Shown: positions 7,922 to 17,248 of the stretch, one piece after another
Numbering within the stretch: position 1 is the stretch's first letter
Layout: the number at the start of each line of letters is the position of its first letter
Assembly: GCA_023460535.1 (NCBI GenBank)
Contig: JAEWPV010000018.1
Location: 1 to 64,000, forward strand
Length of the DNA: 64,000 bases
From: Bacillota bacterium
GTDB lineage: Bacteria > Bacillota > Clostridia > Oscillospirales > Ruminococcaceae
Reading direction: 5' to 3'
Translations under genes and position numbers: made by a program
Notes under the pieces: model-generated
Told to the model about the DNA's origin: nothing
Database searches by the model: none
Seen by the model: the letters and a program-made list of their open reading frames with translations, nothing else

Positions 7922-8338
7922 ATGGGATATACGGTAAAGATGGTGTCCGAGAAAACGGGGCTTAGCCCACATGTCCTGCGGTATTACGAGAAGGAAGGGC
8001 TTTTGCCACATATCAAAAGAACAAACAGCGGAATCCGTAATTATTCGGACGACGATCTGGAATGGCTCGGCTTAATCTGCTGCCTGAAGAATACCGGTAT
8101 GTCCATTAAACAGATACGCGATTTTGTTACCCTCAGCTCGCAGGGTCCCCAAACGCTCAAGGCACGGTGCGCCATGCTGCTTGCTCACAAAAAAGAGGTG
8201 GAGGAACACATCGAAGAAACCAACAGACACCTAGAGCGGGTTTCTCACAAAATCGCTTACTTTACAAAGCAGTATGAAGAATATTGCCTTAATGAGGAGA
8301 AGCAAAAAGAGGGGATACGGGCACCGCAAACAGTATAG
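7922..8338 (+). CDS. MerR family regulator, AdhR-like
   Basis: A 138-residue transcription factor with an N-terminal winged helix-turn-helix (residues 1-70; VLRYYEKEGLLP is the diagnostic stretch) and a C-terminal dimerisation coiled coil with little effector domain. Cys53 and Cys54 (LICCLKNTGMS) align with the region holding Cys52 of Bacillus AdhR, which senses aldehyde electrophiles. Together with the divergent aldo/keto reductases and the 19-bp promoter, this supports an aldehyde-responsive activator (inference from family). The ATG follows GGAGGT by 8 bases. Confidence 0.85.
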   Translation: MGYTVKMVSEKTGLSPHVLRYYEKEGLLPHIKRTNSGIRNYSDDDLEWLGLICCLKNTGMSIKQIRDFVTLSSQGPQTLKARCAMLLAHKKEVEEHIEETNRHLERVSHKIAYFTKQYEEYCLNEEKQKEGIRAPQTV

Positions 8339-8420
8339 GTTTTTTGATGTTCTGTTATTCTTCATACGGCATTAACTCACGGCAATCTGCGCCACTCCCG
8401 TCATTATATGAATATAAAGC

Positions 8421-8458
8421 AAGGCATCGCCTTCCCTTTTGGAAAAGCAATGCCTTTT
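8421..8458. terminator. Probable bidirectional terminator between merR and an unknown gene
   Basis: AAGGCAT/ATGCCTT arms with an extra paired GC enclose a loop of about 20 bases and are followed by a short TT run. It lies between convergent stop codons at 8338 and 8504. Rather weak. Confidence 0.4.
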
Positions 8459-8503
8459 GCAACATTCGCTCAAGACAAAAACAGAATTTCATTCTTACGA
8501 TGA

Positions 8504-9277
8504 TTATTCTTTACTTGTTGCAAACGTATCCATAAAAGTTAACATCTCTGTCAATTGTCCCACAAGATTATCGTTGATACTGGACCAACGATAACTATAT
8601 CCCGGGAAATAAGGGCATAATAAATGTTTTTCTCCGTCGTGACTTAACTCAATAGCAGCAAGCGGACGTGTACCGGTTTTGTCTGTCTGAACACAATATT
8701 TACAGCAGTCGCATCTTTTTGTGCGTTCTATTATAAAGTGCTTAACACTGCTATCCGCTGACTCAAAACCCTCCAGGAATGTCTTAAACCCATAAGGGAT
8801 ACACAAACCAAAAACAACTGGATTTTTAAAGCAAGCATCATATCGTACCGAAATGCCTGTATGTTTCATTTTATACTCAAATCCACCATTTGGTTGTTCG
8901 TTGCTCCAAACAGGGTTTGCATAAGTCAGTGATAGCTTGCAGTTACTTGCAATGATATTGTAAATATCAAATCTTTGGTATCCATGTGTAATCAGCCAAC
9001 TCTCAAGCTTGCGAAATGCAGACTCCCCAAGTAGTCGTGCATAGATATCAGATGTGTACGGATAATCCTTGTTAAAAAGGCAAAACGAAAAATCGGTTAA
9101 CCCGCAGTCAATTCGGTTTGACATCCAGACCCACGCGGGCGATAGATTGGTAAAATCGTTGATTCCGAGTTTTATCAGGATATCATTTTGCCTTTTATTT
9201 AGTTTCACCTCTAAACCTTGACCGATGACATACATATTTTTCAGCAACATATCTATCGACTTACTGAACTTATTCAT
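8504..9277 (-). CDS. Unrecognised protein with a Cys cluster
   Basis: A 257-residue protein I cannot assign. No signal peptide or membrane segment is evident. Notable are the cysteines Cys189, Cys191, Cys192 and Cys195 (RCDCCKYC) followed by TDKTGTRP, then Cys221 in LLCPYFPGYSY, which could bind a metal. The middle part is rich in aromatic residues. The gene is more AT-rich than its neighbours and forms a pair with the small gene 33 bases upstream. It may be an accessory, transferred unit. The ATG at 9277 has only weak ribosome-site support. Confidence 0.6.
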   Translation of the reverse strand: MNKFSKSIDMLLKNMYVIGQGLEVKLNKRQNDILIKLGINDFTNLSPAWVWMSNRIDCGLTDFSFCLFNKDYPYTSDIYARLLGESAFRKLESWLITHGYQRFDIYNIIASNCKLSLTYANPVWSNEQPNGGFEYKMKHTGISVRYDACFKNPVVFGLCIPYGFKTFLEGFESADSSVKHFIIERTKRCDCCKYCVQTDKTGTRPLAAIELSHDGEKHLLCPYFPGYSYRWSSINDNLVGQLTEMLTFMDTFATSKE

Positions 9278-9310
9278 GTTTACCTGCAGTTCAGGTTTGC
9301 CGTAAGAGGA

Positions 9311-9520
9311 TTAAATACAACCCGGATACGCGTCATCCTCATGAAGTGAAGACACAAGAAGCAATGGCTCGTCAAATGCTAACTGATATAGATTCTTAAT
9401 CAAGTGATAGAACTTCTCTTGTTCGGAAACACTTACGCATGCATTATTATCAGGTACAAACGGAGCAAGCAAATCTAAATATGACTGCGCTATTCGTTGT
9501 TCTAAACTCTTAAATGTCAT
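9311..9520 (-). CDS. Small hypothetical protein
   Basis: About 69 residues, mostly helical in appearance (SLEQRIAQSYLDLLAPF and EQEKFYHLIKNLYQLAF), with no recognised family. AAAAGGAG precedes two adjacent ATGs; I chose the one at 9520, which has the better 7-base spacing. It is AT-rich and lies just upstream of the Cys-cluster gene in the same direction, so the two are likely one operon. Its role is unknown. Confidence 0.5.
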   Translation of the reverse strand: MTFKSLEQRIAQSYLDLLAPFVPDNNACVSVSEQEKFYHLIKNLYQLAFDEPLLLVSSLHEDDAYPGCI

Positions 9521-9605
9521 CATAATGCTCCTTTTCTTCACAAAACATGTAGTCAGAGATTAATTGGAATACATTTCCGTATTGATAGTATATCATTAAA
9601 TAAAT

Positions 9606-9641
9606 AGGATGAAAAGATACAATATTGCATCTCTTCATCCT
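9606..9641 (-). terminator. Terminator of tRNA-Arg
   Basis: A nearly perfect long hairpin (AGGATGAA...TTCATCCT, with two G-T pairs and a minimal loop) is followed on the minus strand by ATTTATTTAA. It lies just past the 3' end of the tRNA. Confidence 0.6.
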
Positions 9642-9649
9642 AATCTCAT

Positions 9650-9726
9650 TGGTGCGCCCGACTGGATTCGAACCAGCGGCCTTTAGAGTCGGAGTCTAAC
9701 GCTCTATCCAGCTGAGCTACAGGCGC
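9650..9726 (-). tRNA. tRNA-Arg (anticodon CCG)
   Basis: On the minus strand a 77-base tRNA folds completely: acceptor GCGCCTG/CGGGCGC, D arm GCTCAGCTGGATAGAGC, anticodon stem TTAGA/TCTAA with loop CTCCGAC, and T arm CTGG-TTCGAAT-CCAG. The CCA end is encoded. Anticodon CCG decodes CGG arginine codons. The variable loop is short. Confidence 0.95.
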
Positions 9727-9884
9727 ATAGTATAAGCGAAGTTAGCCTAATGTGGCTTACGCACAAAATAGTATAGCACAGTTGCGGGCAAATGAAAAGT
9801 GTTTTGTTACGCCTGGGCACAAAACGAGTATTTGGGTATGCAAGTCGCCCAAATGAAAATTTGCACAGCGGCAGGCAAAAAAAC

Positions 9885-9913
9885 TTGCAAATTGCGTATA
9901 GTTGTGCTATCAT
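9885..9913 (+). promoter_or_regulatory. Sigma-A-like promoter of secG
   Basis: TTGCAA (9885-9890), 17-bp spacer, TATCAT (9908-9913), about 60 bases upstream of the secG start. Confidence 0.6.
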
Positions 9914-9975
9914 CAATAAAGATGTTTTTGACTGGCGTCAGCCTGTCTTACTAACAATATCGGAGGTGCCTTTCG

Positions 9976-10230
9976 TTGGGCGGAATAGAAATTGCGGGTG
10001 CGATCCTGATAATTCTCGCAAGCGTACTGTTAACCTTGCTTGTTTTGGTTAAGGATGACAAGTCGGACGGAATGAGCGCAATCATGGGCGGTTCCAGCAG
10101 CGATTCTTACCTCGGTAAAAACCGTGGCAGAACGCTTGACGCCGTTCTGGGTCGTTGGACCAAGGTTGTTGCGATTGTGTTCTTTGTGCTTGTGCTTGCG
10201 GTAAATATCAGCCTTATCTTCATTAAGTAG
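9976..10230 (+). CDS. secG: Preprotein translocase subunit SecG
   Basis: An 84-residue SecG, the small accessory subunit of the SecYEG protein-export channel in the plasma membrane. It has the family layout: an N-terminal transmembrane helix (AGAILIILASVLLTLLVLV), a short loop with the conserved GGSSSDSYLGKNRGRTLD motif, and a second transmembrane helix (VVAIVFFVLVLAVNISLIF). The start is TTG at 9976, preceded by GGAGGTG at 9 bases. It has its own promoter and terminator and is followed by rnr, a very common neighbour in Firmicutes. Confidence 0.93.
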   Translation: MGGIEIAGAILIILASVLLTLLVLVKDDKSDGMSAIMGGSSSDSYLGKNRGRTLDAVLGRWTKVVAIVFFVLVLAVNISLIFIK

Positions 10231-10263
10231 GTTGTAAACCGCATACAGAATATCGGTAAACGA

Positions 10264-10300
10264 AAGCTCTGCGATGTTCGCAGGGCTTGTGTTTTTGTTT
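10264..10300 (+). terminator. Terminator after secG
   Basis: The stem AAGCTCTGCG/CGCAGGGCTT (one mismatch) with a 5-base loop is followed by GTGTTTTTGTTT. It separates secG from rnr. Confidence 0.7.
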
Positions 10301-10351
10301 GGGCTGGTTCTGTGGGCGCATCGTTACGCATAACTGCGTCATCCGCACACA

Positions 10352-10380
10352 TTAATATATTGTGTCCGTAAGATTATAAC
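10352..10380 (+). promoter_or_regulatory. Possible rnr promoter
   Basis: TTAATA (10352-10357), 17-bp spacer and TATAAC (10375-10380), about 55 bases before the rnr reading frame. The -35 box is weak. Confidence 0.4.
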
Positions 10381-10435
10381 GTAAATTCAGGTACTATGCA
10401 GGAAGAACAACAGGAATGTGATTTGACAAAAGGAA

Positions 10436-12550
10436 GTGTATTTTATAAAAACCTCAATTATTAAGGGATTATCCAAGCAAAAAAGCTTTATCGCGCGTAT
10501 GGAGCTGGCAAAGCGAATCGGCATTGCAAAAAGTGATGTGAAACGCTATAACGACCAACTCGACACAATGATTCAAAGCGGCGAGATTATTGAAAAAAAG
10601 GATAAAATTGCGCTGTCGAGCAAGTTGGGGCTAATACCGGCTTCTATCGTCAAGCTCTCGGGACGGTTTGGCTTTGCCCGCGCAACCGACGATAAAACCG
10701 ATTACTTTGTGCCCGGTCGTGCCTTCATGGGTGCGCTGGTAGGCGACTGCGTATTGCTCAAACCCATGCCGTCGCGCGGGGATTCCCCCGAGGCCGAGGT
10801 GTACCGCGTTGTGTCCGAGGGCGAGGGCTTGCTCAGCGGCGTGTTTCGCAGAGAAAAGGACGGAAACGTTGTGTACCCCGACTCGATGCCCAATATCGGT
10901 ATTCGCATCGTAAAAGGCGGTGTCGGCGCAGCGCAGGATGGGGACAAGGTTGGAATCTCCATCGTTCACCGCGGCGCCCGTCACTCAGAGCACCGGGGCA
11001 GGGTAGAAACGGTGTTTGGCAGCAGCGATACGGCTGCGGCATGCGCGCTTGCGGTTCTGTCTGAAAACGGAATCGCGATAGAGTTTCCAACAGCGGTGCT
11101 GGAACACGCAACGGAGCTTGCGCAGACCGGAATTACCGAGCGGGACATCGAGACCCGCCTAGACCTTCGCGACCAACCCATCTTTACGATAGACGGCGCC
11201 GATACAAAGGATATTGACGACGCCGTAATGGTGCAAAAAACCCCACAAGGGTTTACCTTAGGGGTTCATATTGCGGATGTGTCGCACTATGTAACCGAAG
11301 GCTCGCCGCTGGATGACGAGGCGTTTGAGCGTGGCACGTCGGTCTATTATGCCGACCGCGTGGTTCCTATGCTGCCCAAGGAGCTGTCAAACGGCATCTG
11401 CTCGTTAAACGAAAAAGAGGATCGTCTGGCATTTTCCTGCTTAATGGAGATGGATAAATCGGGCGTGATGAAGCAGTTTCGGTTTGCCAAAACGATTATC
11501 CGTTCCCGCGTCAAAGGGGTGTACAGCGAAATTAACCGCCTGTTTGACAATACCGCGGATGATAAATTAAAAGAAAAGTACGCACCCGTTCTCGCCAGCC
11601 TCTCGGCGATGAAGGAGCTTGCGGTTTTGCGTATGCGTCAGGGCACTTTGCGCGGCGTACCGGAGATCGACACAACAGAAACCAAGGTGATTGTCGGCGA
11701 GGACGGCACGGCGGTAGGGCTTGAGCCCCGCACGCGCGGCTTTGCCGAGGAGCTGATAGAAGAGTTTATGCTGTGCGCCAACGAAGCGGCGGCAACCCTT
11801 GCACAACAGCAAAAGCTGCCCTTTGTATACCGTGTACACGAAAGCCCCGCCTCCGAAAAGATTGACGCTTTGATGCAGACATTGGGCTTGCTCGGCGTCA
11901 ATGCCCCCAAAATGGGCTCAAGCATCTCCCCCAAGGTGCTTGCCGAGGTGCTAAAGCGGGTAGAAAATCAACCGATAAAGCGTATTGTACACAATCAGGT
12001 GCTGCGTTCAATGGCCAAGGCGCGCTACAGCGAAGAGCCTGTGGGACATTTCGGGCTGGTGCTTCAAAACTACGCGCACTTTACATCGCCCATCCGGCGT
12101 TACCCCGACCTTGCCATCCATCGTATCCTGAGTGCCTATACCGCGGGCTACGCGCCCGCCGACATCGAAAAACGCTATTCCCGCTTTGTCAGGGCGGCGA
12201 GTCTGTCCTCCAGCAACAGTGAGCTGCGTGCCATGACAGCCGAGCGTGGCTGCAACGACTGCTACAAAGCAGAGTATATGCACAGGCACATCGGCGAGCT
12301 GTTCCAGGGTGTTATCTCCTCTGCGGCGCAGCATGGCATCTATGTGGAGCTTGCAAACACTGCCGAGGGATTGATCCATGTAGACCGGTTCCCGCCGGGC
12401 AGCTACGAGTTTGACGGACGCATGCAGTTCACCGAGCTTGCCAGCGGTCGCCGACTGCGGGTTGGCGATACCATCTCGGTGATTGTCTCGGGTGTCAATG
12501 TCGCTCAGGGCAACATCGACTTTGATTTTGCAACGGTAATTGAACCATAA
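10436..12550 (+). CDS. rnr: Ribonuclease R
   Basis: A 704-residue processive 3'-5' exoribonuclease that degrades structured RNA and helps trans-translation quality control. Cold-shock domains occupy about 65-190. The RNB catalytic domain starts at 235 and carries the Mg-binding TIDGADTKDIDDAV at 251-264. A C-terminal S1 domain is at about 615-700 (GVISSAAQHGIYVEL). The start is uncertain: GTG 10436 directly abuts the only good ribosome site (AAAAGGAA), so true initiation may lie a few codons downstream. The usual smpB partner is absent downstream. It converges on gdhA. Confidence 0.93.
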   Translation: MYFIKTSIIKGLSKQKSFIARMELAKRIGIAKSDVKRYNDQLDTMIQSGEIIEKKDKIALSSKLGLIPASIVKLSGRFGFARATDDKTDYFVPGRAFMGALVGDCVLLKPMPSRGDSPEAEVYRVVSEGEGLLSGVFRREKDGNVVYPDSMPNIGIRIVKGGVGAAQDGDKVGISIVHRGARHSEHRGRVETVFGSSDTAAACALAVLSENGIAIEFPTAVLEHATELAQTGITERDIETRLDLRDQPIFTIDGADTKDIDDAVMVQKTPQGFTLGVHIADVSHYVTEGSPLDDEAFERGTSVYYADRVVPMLPKELSNGICSLNEKEDRLAFSCLMEMDKSGVMKQFRFAKTIIRSRVKGVYSEINRLFDNTADDKLKEKYAPVLASLSAMKELAVLRMRQGTLRGVPEIDTTETKVIVGEDGTAVGLEPRTRGFAEELIEEFMLCANEAAATLAQQQKLPFVYRVHESPASEKIDALMQTLGLLGVNAPKMGSSISPKVLAEVLKRVENQPIKRIVHNQVLRSMAKARYSEEPVGHFGLVLQNYAHFTSPIRRYPDLAIHRILSAYTAGYAPADIEKRYSRFVRAASLSSSNSELRAMTAERGCNDCYKAEYMHRHIGELFQGVISSAAQHGIYVELANTAEGLIHVDRFPPGSYEFDGRMQFTELASGRRLRVGDTISVIVSGVNVAQGNIDFDFATVIEP

Positions 12551-12572
12551 TACGATTCGGCTACAATAAAAT

Positions 12573-12605
12573 ACGGCGACTTTGGGTTTCATCCAAAGTC
12601 GCCGT
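12573..12605. terminator. Bidirectional terminator between rnr and gdhA
   Basis: A 13-bp perfect stem ACGGCGACTTTGG/CCAAAGTCGCCGT with a 7-base loop lies between convergent stop codons. On the minus strand it is followed by ATTTTATT. Confidence 0.8.
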
Positions 12606-12624
12606 TATGCTGTTTGTTATGGTA

Positions 12625-14189
<1,565 letters not shown>

Positions 14190-14374
14190 GATTTTGATTT
14201 AACTTTTTTTAACTTTTAATTACGTTTAATGGTAAATTTAGAATTAAAAAGCTAATATTTGACACAACTGTAACCTAGTAGAAATTGCATGATTCTTCAG
14301 CAAATCCTGCAAAAACGTTCCCATATGGTTCAAAACGCACGCACAAAAATATGGCTATCTTTTTGCCCGTGTTA

Positions 14375-14403
14375 TTGAAATCAGCCGACACTTATGCTAT
14401 AAT
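14375..14403 (+). promoter_or_regulatory. Sigma-A-like promoter of the TM2 gene
   Basis: TTGAAA (14375-14380), 17-bp spacer, TATAAT (14398-14403): a near-consensus promoter located 230 bases before the coding sequence. Confidence 0.7.
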
Positions 14404-14409
14404 TTAAAC

Positions 14410-14631
14410 TGCATAAGCACGATTGGCTGCCGCAATTTGTTATACTCGGCATGAACGCCACAGGGCGAGTGGCAGGTACAAGCATGCCGCTTAATTACAC
14501 GGCTTATTTTAAGTTTATTGACTAATCGTAGCGGTCTTTGTGCGGAAACTGTCAGCTACTGTGCGATGACAGGTTCTTGCGTTTATTAAAATACGAATGC
14601 CGATGCACAGCGGCGGAATGGGTGATGGATC
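14410..14631 (+). other. Long 5' leader before the TM2 gene, possibly structured
   Basis: About 220 transcribed bases without a convincing gene. Small stems are visible: GCCAC/GTGGC near 14456-14473, GCCG/CGGC at 14486-14503 and CTGTCA/TGACAG at 14549-14572. It contains a 13-mer AGTTTATTGACTA (14512-14524) identical to the right arm of the hairpin element at 3381. I recognise no riboswitch class. Confidence 0.35.
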
Positions 14632-15048
14632 ATGTATTGCAAAAACTGCGGTAATGAACTGTTTCAGGGTGCAAGTGTTTGCACACAGTGCGGCGCTCCG
14701 GTGGGCGGAGGAACAGGCTATTGCCCAAACTGTGCGCAGCAGTGCGACCCGCTTGCTGTTGTGTGCGTAAAGTGCGGCTATCAGCTTTCCGGTCAACCGG
14801 TGGCTCCCGCGGGAACCGAGCAAAAGAGCAAGCTGGTTGCCGGTCTTTTGGGCATCTTTCTTGGCGCGCTCGGTATACATAATTTCTATCTGGGCTTTAC
14901 CGGTAAGGCGCTTGCGCAGCTGCTTATCTCGGTGCTCTCCTGCGGTGCCCTTTCTCCCGTATCGTGGATTTGGGGTCTTATCGAAGGCATTATGATTCTT
15001 ACAGGCAGCAGTAACGTCGACGCTAAGGGTATCCCGCTTAAGGAGTAA
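14632..15048 (+). CDS. Zinc-ribbon and TM2 domain membrane protein
   Basis: A 138-residue protein with two N-terminal zinc ribbons (Cys3/6/17/20 and Cys31/34/45/48). They are followed by a short Pro/Ala linker and a TM2 domain with two transmembrane helices joined by a short turn (AGLLGIFLGALGIHNFYLG, then ALAQLLISVL to WIWGLIEGIMIL). TM2 proteins are widespread but biochemically uncharacterised in bacteria. The ribosome site is weak (GGGTGATGG), and the gene is preceded by an unusually long leader, hinting at post-transcriptional control. It is monocistronic, with its own terminator. Confidence 0.88.
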   Translation: MYCKNCGNELFQGASVCTQCGAPVGGGTGYCPNCAQQCDPLAVVCVKCGYQLSGQPVAPAGTEQKSKLVAGLLGIFLGALGIHNFYLGFTGKALAQLLISVLSCGALSPVSWIWGLIEGIMILTGSSNVDAKGIPLKE

Positions 15049-15079
15049 TCTTCCTTAGTATCAAGCCAAATTGTTCACG

Positions 15080-15119
15080 AAGCACCGAAGGATGGAACAC
15101 ATTCTTCCGGTGCTTTTTG
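15080..15119 (+). terminator. Terminator of the TM2 gene
   Basis: The stem AGCACCGAAG/CTTCCGGTGCT with a 13-base loop is followed by TTTTTGTTT. Confidence 0.75.
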
Positions 15120-15120
15120 T

Positions 15121-15149
15121 TTGACAATTTGCTTTATAAACGCTACAAT
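15121..15149 (+). promoter_or_regulatory. Promoter of rnpB
   Basis: TTGACA (15121-15126), 17-bp spacer, TACAAT (15144-15149): a near-perfect sigma-A promoter placing the start within a few bases of the RNase P RNA 5' end. Confidence 0.85.
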
Positions 15150-15154
15150 AATTT

Positions 15155-15490
15155 GTGCGAGTAAACCAGACTGTGGCGCGCGCTACGCGTGTGAGGAAAG
15201 TCCGAGCTCCACAGGGCAAGGATAACGGCTAACGGCCGCCGGAGGCGACTCTAGGGAAAGTGCAACAGAGATATACCGCCAGCTTCGGCTGGTAAGGGTG
15301 GAAAGGCGAGGTAAGAGCTCACCGGCGCGCAGGCGACTGCGCGGCCCTGCAAACCCTATCCGGAGCAACACCGACTTGGGAGATAAGCCTGCCCGGCATT
15401 CCCAGAAGGGTGGCTTGAGCCCCTGCGGCAACGCGGGGCCCAGACAGATTACAGTCAAATACAGAACTCGGCTTATAGGTTTAGTCGCAC
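15155..15490 (+). ncRNA. rnpB: RNase P RNA, bacterial class A type
   Basis: The catalytic RNA of ribonuclease P, which trims tRNA 5' leaders. The universally conserved GAGGAAAGTCCGAGCTCCAC segment occurs early (15191-15210) and the ACAGAACTCGGCTTATAG segment near the 3' end. The outermost helix P1 is visible as GTGCGAGTAAAC against GTTTAGTCGCAC, which fixes both ends at 15155 and 15490. The length of about 336 bases is normal. It is flanked by a strong promoter and a terminator, so it is an independent unit. Confidence 0.95.
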
Positions 15491-15536
15491 ATAAAGGGAG
15501 CATGGCGTTTATCGTCCATGCTCCCTTTATGTTTAA
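15490..15536. terminator. Terminator of rnpB, shared with the opposing operon
   Basis: A 16-bp stem CATAAAGGGAGCATGG/CCATGCTCCCTTTATG with a 10-base loop, followed by TTT. It lies between rnpB and the minus-strand DUF1284 gene, so it may act in both directions. Confidence 0.8.
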
Positions 15537-15568
15537 CCAATTAAAAACATGTTTCACAACATGATTAC

Positions 15569-15961
15569 TCATCGGTTGTTTTGTATTCTTTCACACAGTG
15601 CGTACCACCCGCAGTCGCCGCACACTTCAACCAGTCGTCCCGCATCCAGAATGCGGTTCTTCGAGAGAAGGCAGAGCTGTTGCCACGGTAGGGTGTCCCC
15701 CTCATGCAGACCCAATATAGACAGGCAGGCTGTGTCGTACCTCACAACCTTTTCCTGCTGGTCGCAGCCCATTTGGATAGCGTGCGGGCATGCACAGCAA
15801 ATGGCGTCGGCGCCCACAACCAGAGTAACATCCGGGTTATCGTTGTTTAAAATTGATATTACCTCGGTCATGTTACGAACAAAGTGCTCGTTGTACCCGC
15901 TGCCGATAAAATGAGAGATACACAATACATGGTGCGGGCGCAGGGTAAGTGGTTTACACAT
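15569..15961 (-). CDS. DUF1284 cysteine-rich protein
   Basis: A 130-residue DUF1284 protein with the diagnostic LRPHHVLCI start, FIGSGYNEHFVRNM, and cysteines at ICCACPH, MGCDQ and CGDCGWYALC, which suggest an iron-sulfur cluster or zinc. Its function is not established. It is the last gene of a minus-strand operon and its ATG overlaps the bioY stop codon (ATGTGTAA), so translation is probably coupled. The coupling with a biotin transporter subunit is the only functional hint here, and biotin synthase-related chemistry is speculation. Confidence 0.8.
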   Translation of the reverse strand: MCKPLTLRPHHVLCISHFIGSGYNEHFVRNMTEVISILNNDNPDVTLVVGADAICCACPHAIQMGCDQQEKVVRYDTACLSILGLHEGDTLPWQQLCLLSKNRILDAGRLVEVCGDCGWYALCERIQNNR

Positions 15962-16496
15962 GGCGCGCAAGCCGCTGAACAAGAAACGCCGCGCACAAAA
16001 TCTTAAGCGCATCCCCGATTAAGAAGGGAATCACGCACATGCCAAGTGCCGCCAGCAAACCGGTGCCGGTGCTTATCATAAACCACGCGGTGCCCATAGC
16101 ATAGCATACCGCCATACCCGCGGTCATCGCTAGAATATTGCCCCAGAAGCTCTGCGACAGTCGTTTTGCAATCAGTCCGGTTAAAAAGGCCCCGGCGATA
16201 TAGCCTAGTATGTAGCCGCCGGTGGGCCCTAGGATGATGCCGATGCCGCCTGTGAACTGAGCAAAAACCGGCAACCCCACAGCGCCCAGTATCGCGTATA
16301 CGGTCAGGCTGACGGCACCGAAAACGGGGCCGAGTAGTCCGCCTGCGATAAAAAACGCCAGCGTAGCGAGGTTAATGGGTACGGGTGTAAAGGGCAGCGG
16401 AATGGATAGCTGAGAAAGCACTGCGGTTAATGCGGCAAACAATGCGCATAGAACCATGATTTTGGTCTGCGGTCTTGTGTAAACGGTCGGTTTCAT
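15954..16496 (-). CDS. bioY: Biotin ECF transporter substrate-binding subunit BioY
   Basis: A 180-residue integral membrane protein with about six hydrophobic segments. It has the family motifs PFTPVPINLATLAFFIAGGLLG, FAQFTGGIGIILGPTGGYI and a C-terminal FLIGDALKI. BioY is the S-component of ECF transporters and binds biotin at the membrane. No ECF ATPase or EcfT genes are in the window, so it presumably uses a shared energising module elsewhere. The ATG at 16496 is preferred over an upstream GTG because it is better spaced from AAAGG. It overlaps DUF1284 by 8 bases. Confidence 0.93.
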   Translation of the reverse strand: MKPTVYTRPQTKIMVLCALFAALTAVLSQLSIPLPFTPVPINLATLAFFIAGGLLGPVFGAVSLTVYAILGAVGLPVFAQFTGGIGIILGPTGGYILGYIAGAFLTGLIAKRLSQSFWGNILAMTAGMAVCYAMGTAWFMISTGTGLLAALGMCVIPFLIGDALKILCAAFLVQRLARHV

Positions 16497-16532
16497 AGTA
16501 AACACCTTGCCTTTCGAATTGAATATATCGTT

Positions 16533-17216
16533 TTAGGATAGATAATTAGACATCGCAAGCACAATCTTTGCTGAGATCCTGGCTGTCTGCTCGGCAAACT
16601 GCTCAAAGGACATCTCGGCGTCGTCATCCGCATTATCCGAGACAGTTCGTATCACCACAAACGGAATGTCATTCATGGCGCAGGTATGCGCAATGGACGC
16701 ACCCTCCATCTCCACACAATAAGCATCCGAGGCTGCGCGTATGCGTTCCTTTACAGCGCTTTCGGTGACAAACTGGTCGCCCGAAACGATGTTTTTTACG
16801 TAGTAGTTGATATCTCCATGCGATTTACACGCCTCTATCGCTGCGTCAATCATCGTCTTATCCGCTGTAAATTGTTCGGCAAACGGGTAGCGGTAGGTTA
16901 AAAAGCGAAGCGTAAAGTCGTGGTAGGTAAGCGTGTCGGATATAACGACATCGCCGACCTTTACCTCATCCGCAAGCCCGCCCGCAATTCCGGTATTGAT
17001 AATGCAGTCAACGTGAAAGCGGTCAACCATAATCTGAGCGGTACAGGCACTGTTTACCTTGCCAATTCCGCTGCACGCAACAACAAGCCGGTTGTTGCCG
17101 TAATCGCCTACCACAAAGGTGTTGTGGGCGTACTCGGTCTTTTCACCGTGAGCGAGCGCTTCGGTAAGCAGGGCGACCTCGCTTTCCATCGCGCCGATGA
17201 TGCCGATAGTCCTCAT
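16533..17216 (-). CDS. mtnN: 5'-methylthioadenosine/S-adenosylhomocysteine nucleosidase
   Basis: A 227-residue nucleosidase that removes adenine from methylthioadenosine and S-adenosylhomocysteine, recycling by-products of S-adenosylmethionine use. The start MRTIGIIGAMESEV holds the conserved Glu12. INTGIAGGL is the purine-binding loop, EMEGA binds ribose, and TVSDNAD carries the catalytic Asp. Full family length. The gene lies between an acetyltransferase (32 bases upstream) and bioY (36 bases downstream) in one operon. Confidence 0.95.
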   Translation of the reverse strand: MRTIGIIGAMESEVALLTEALAHGEKTEYAHNTFVVGDYGNNRLVVACSGIGKVNSACTAQIMVDRFHVDCIINTGIAGGLADEVKVGDVVISDTLTYHDFTLRFLTYRYPFAEQFTADKTMIDAAIEACKSHGDINYYVKNIVSGDQFVTESAVKERIRAASDAYCVEMEGASIAHTCAMNDIPFVVIRTVSDNADDDAEMSFEQFAEQTARISAKIVLAMSNYLS

Positions 17217-17248
17217 GTATCCTTACCTCATTTCTTCCCAAAGGGCGT

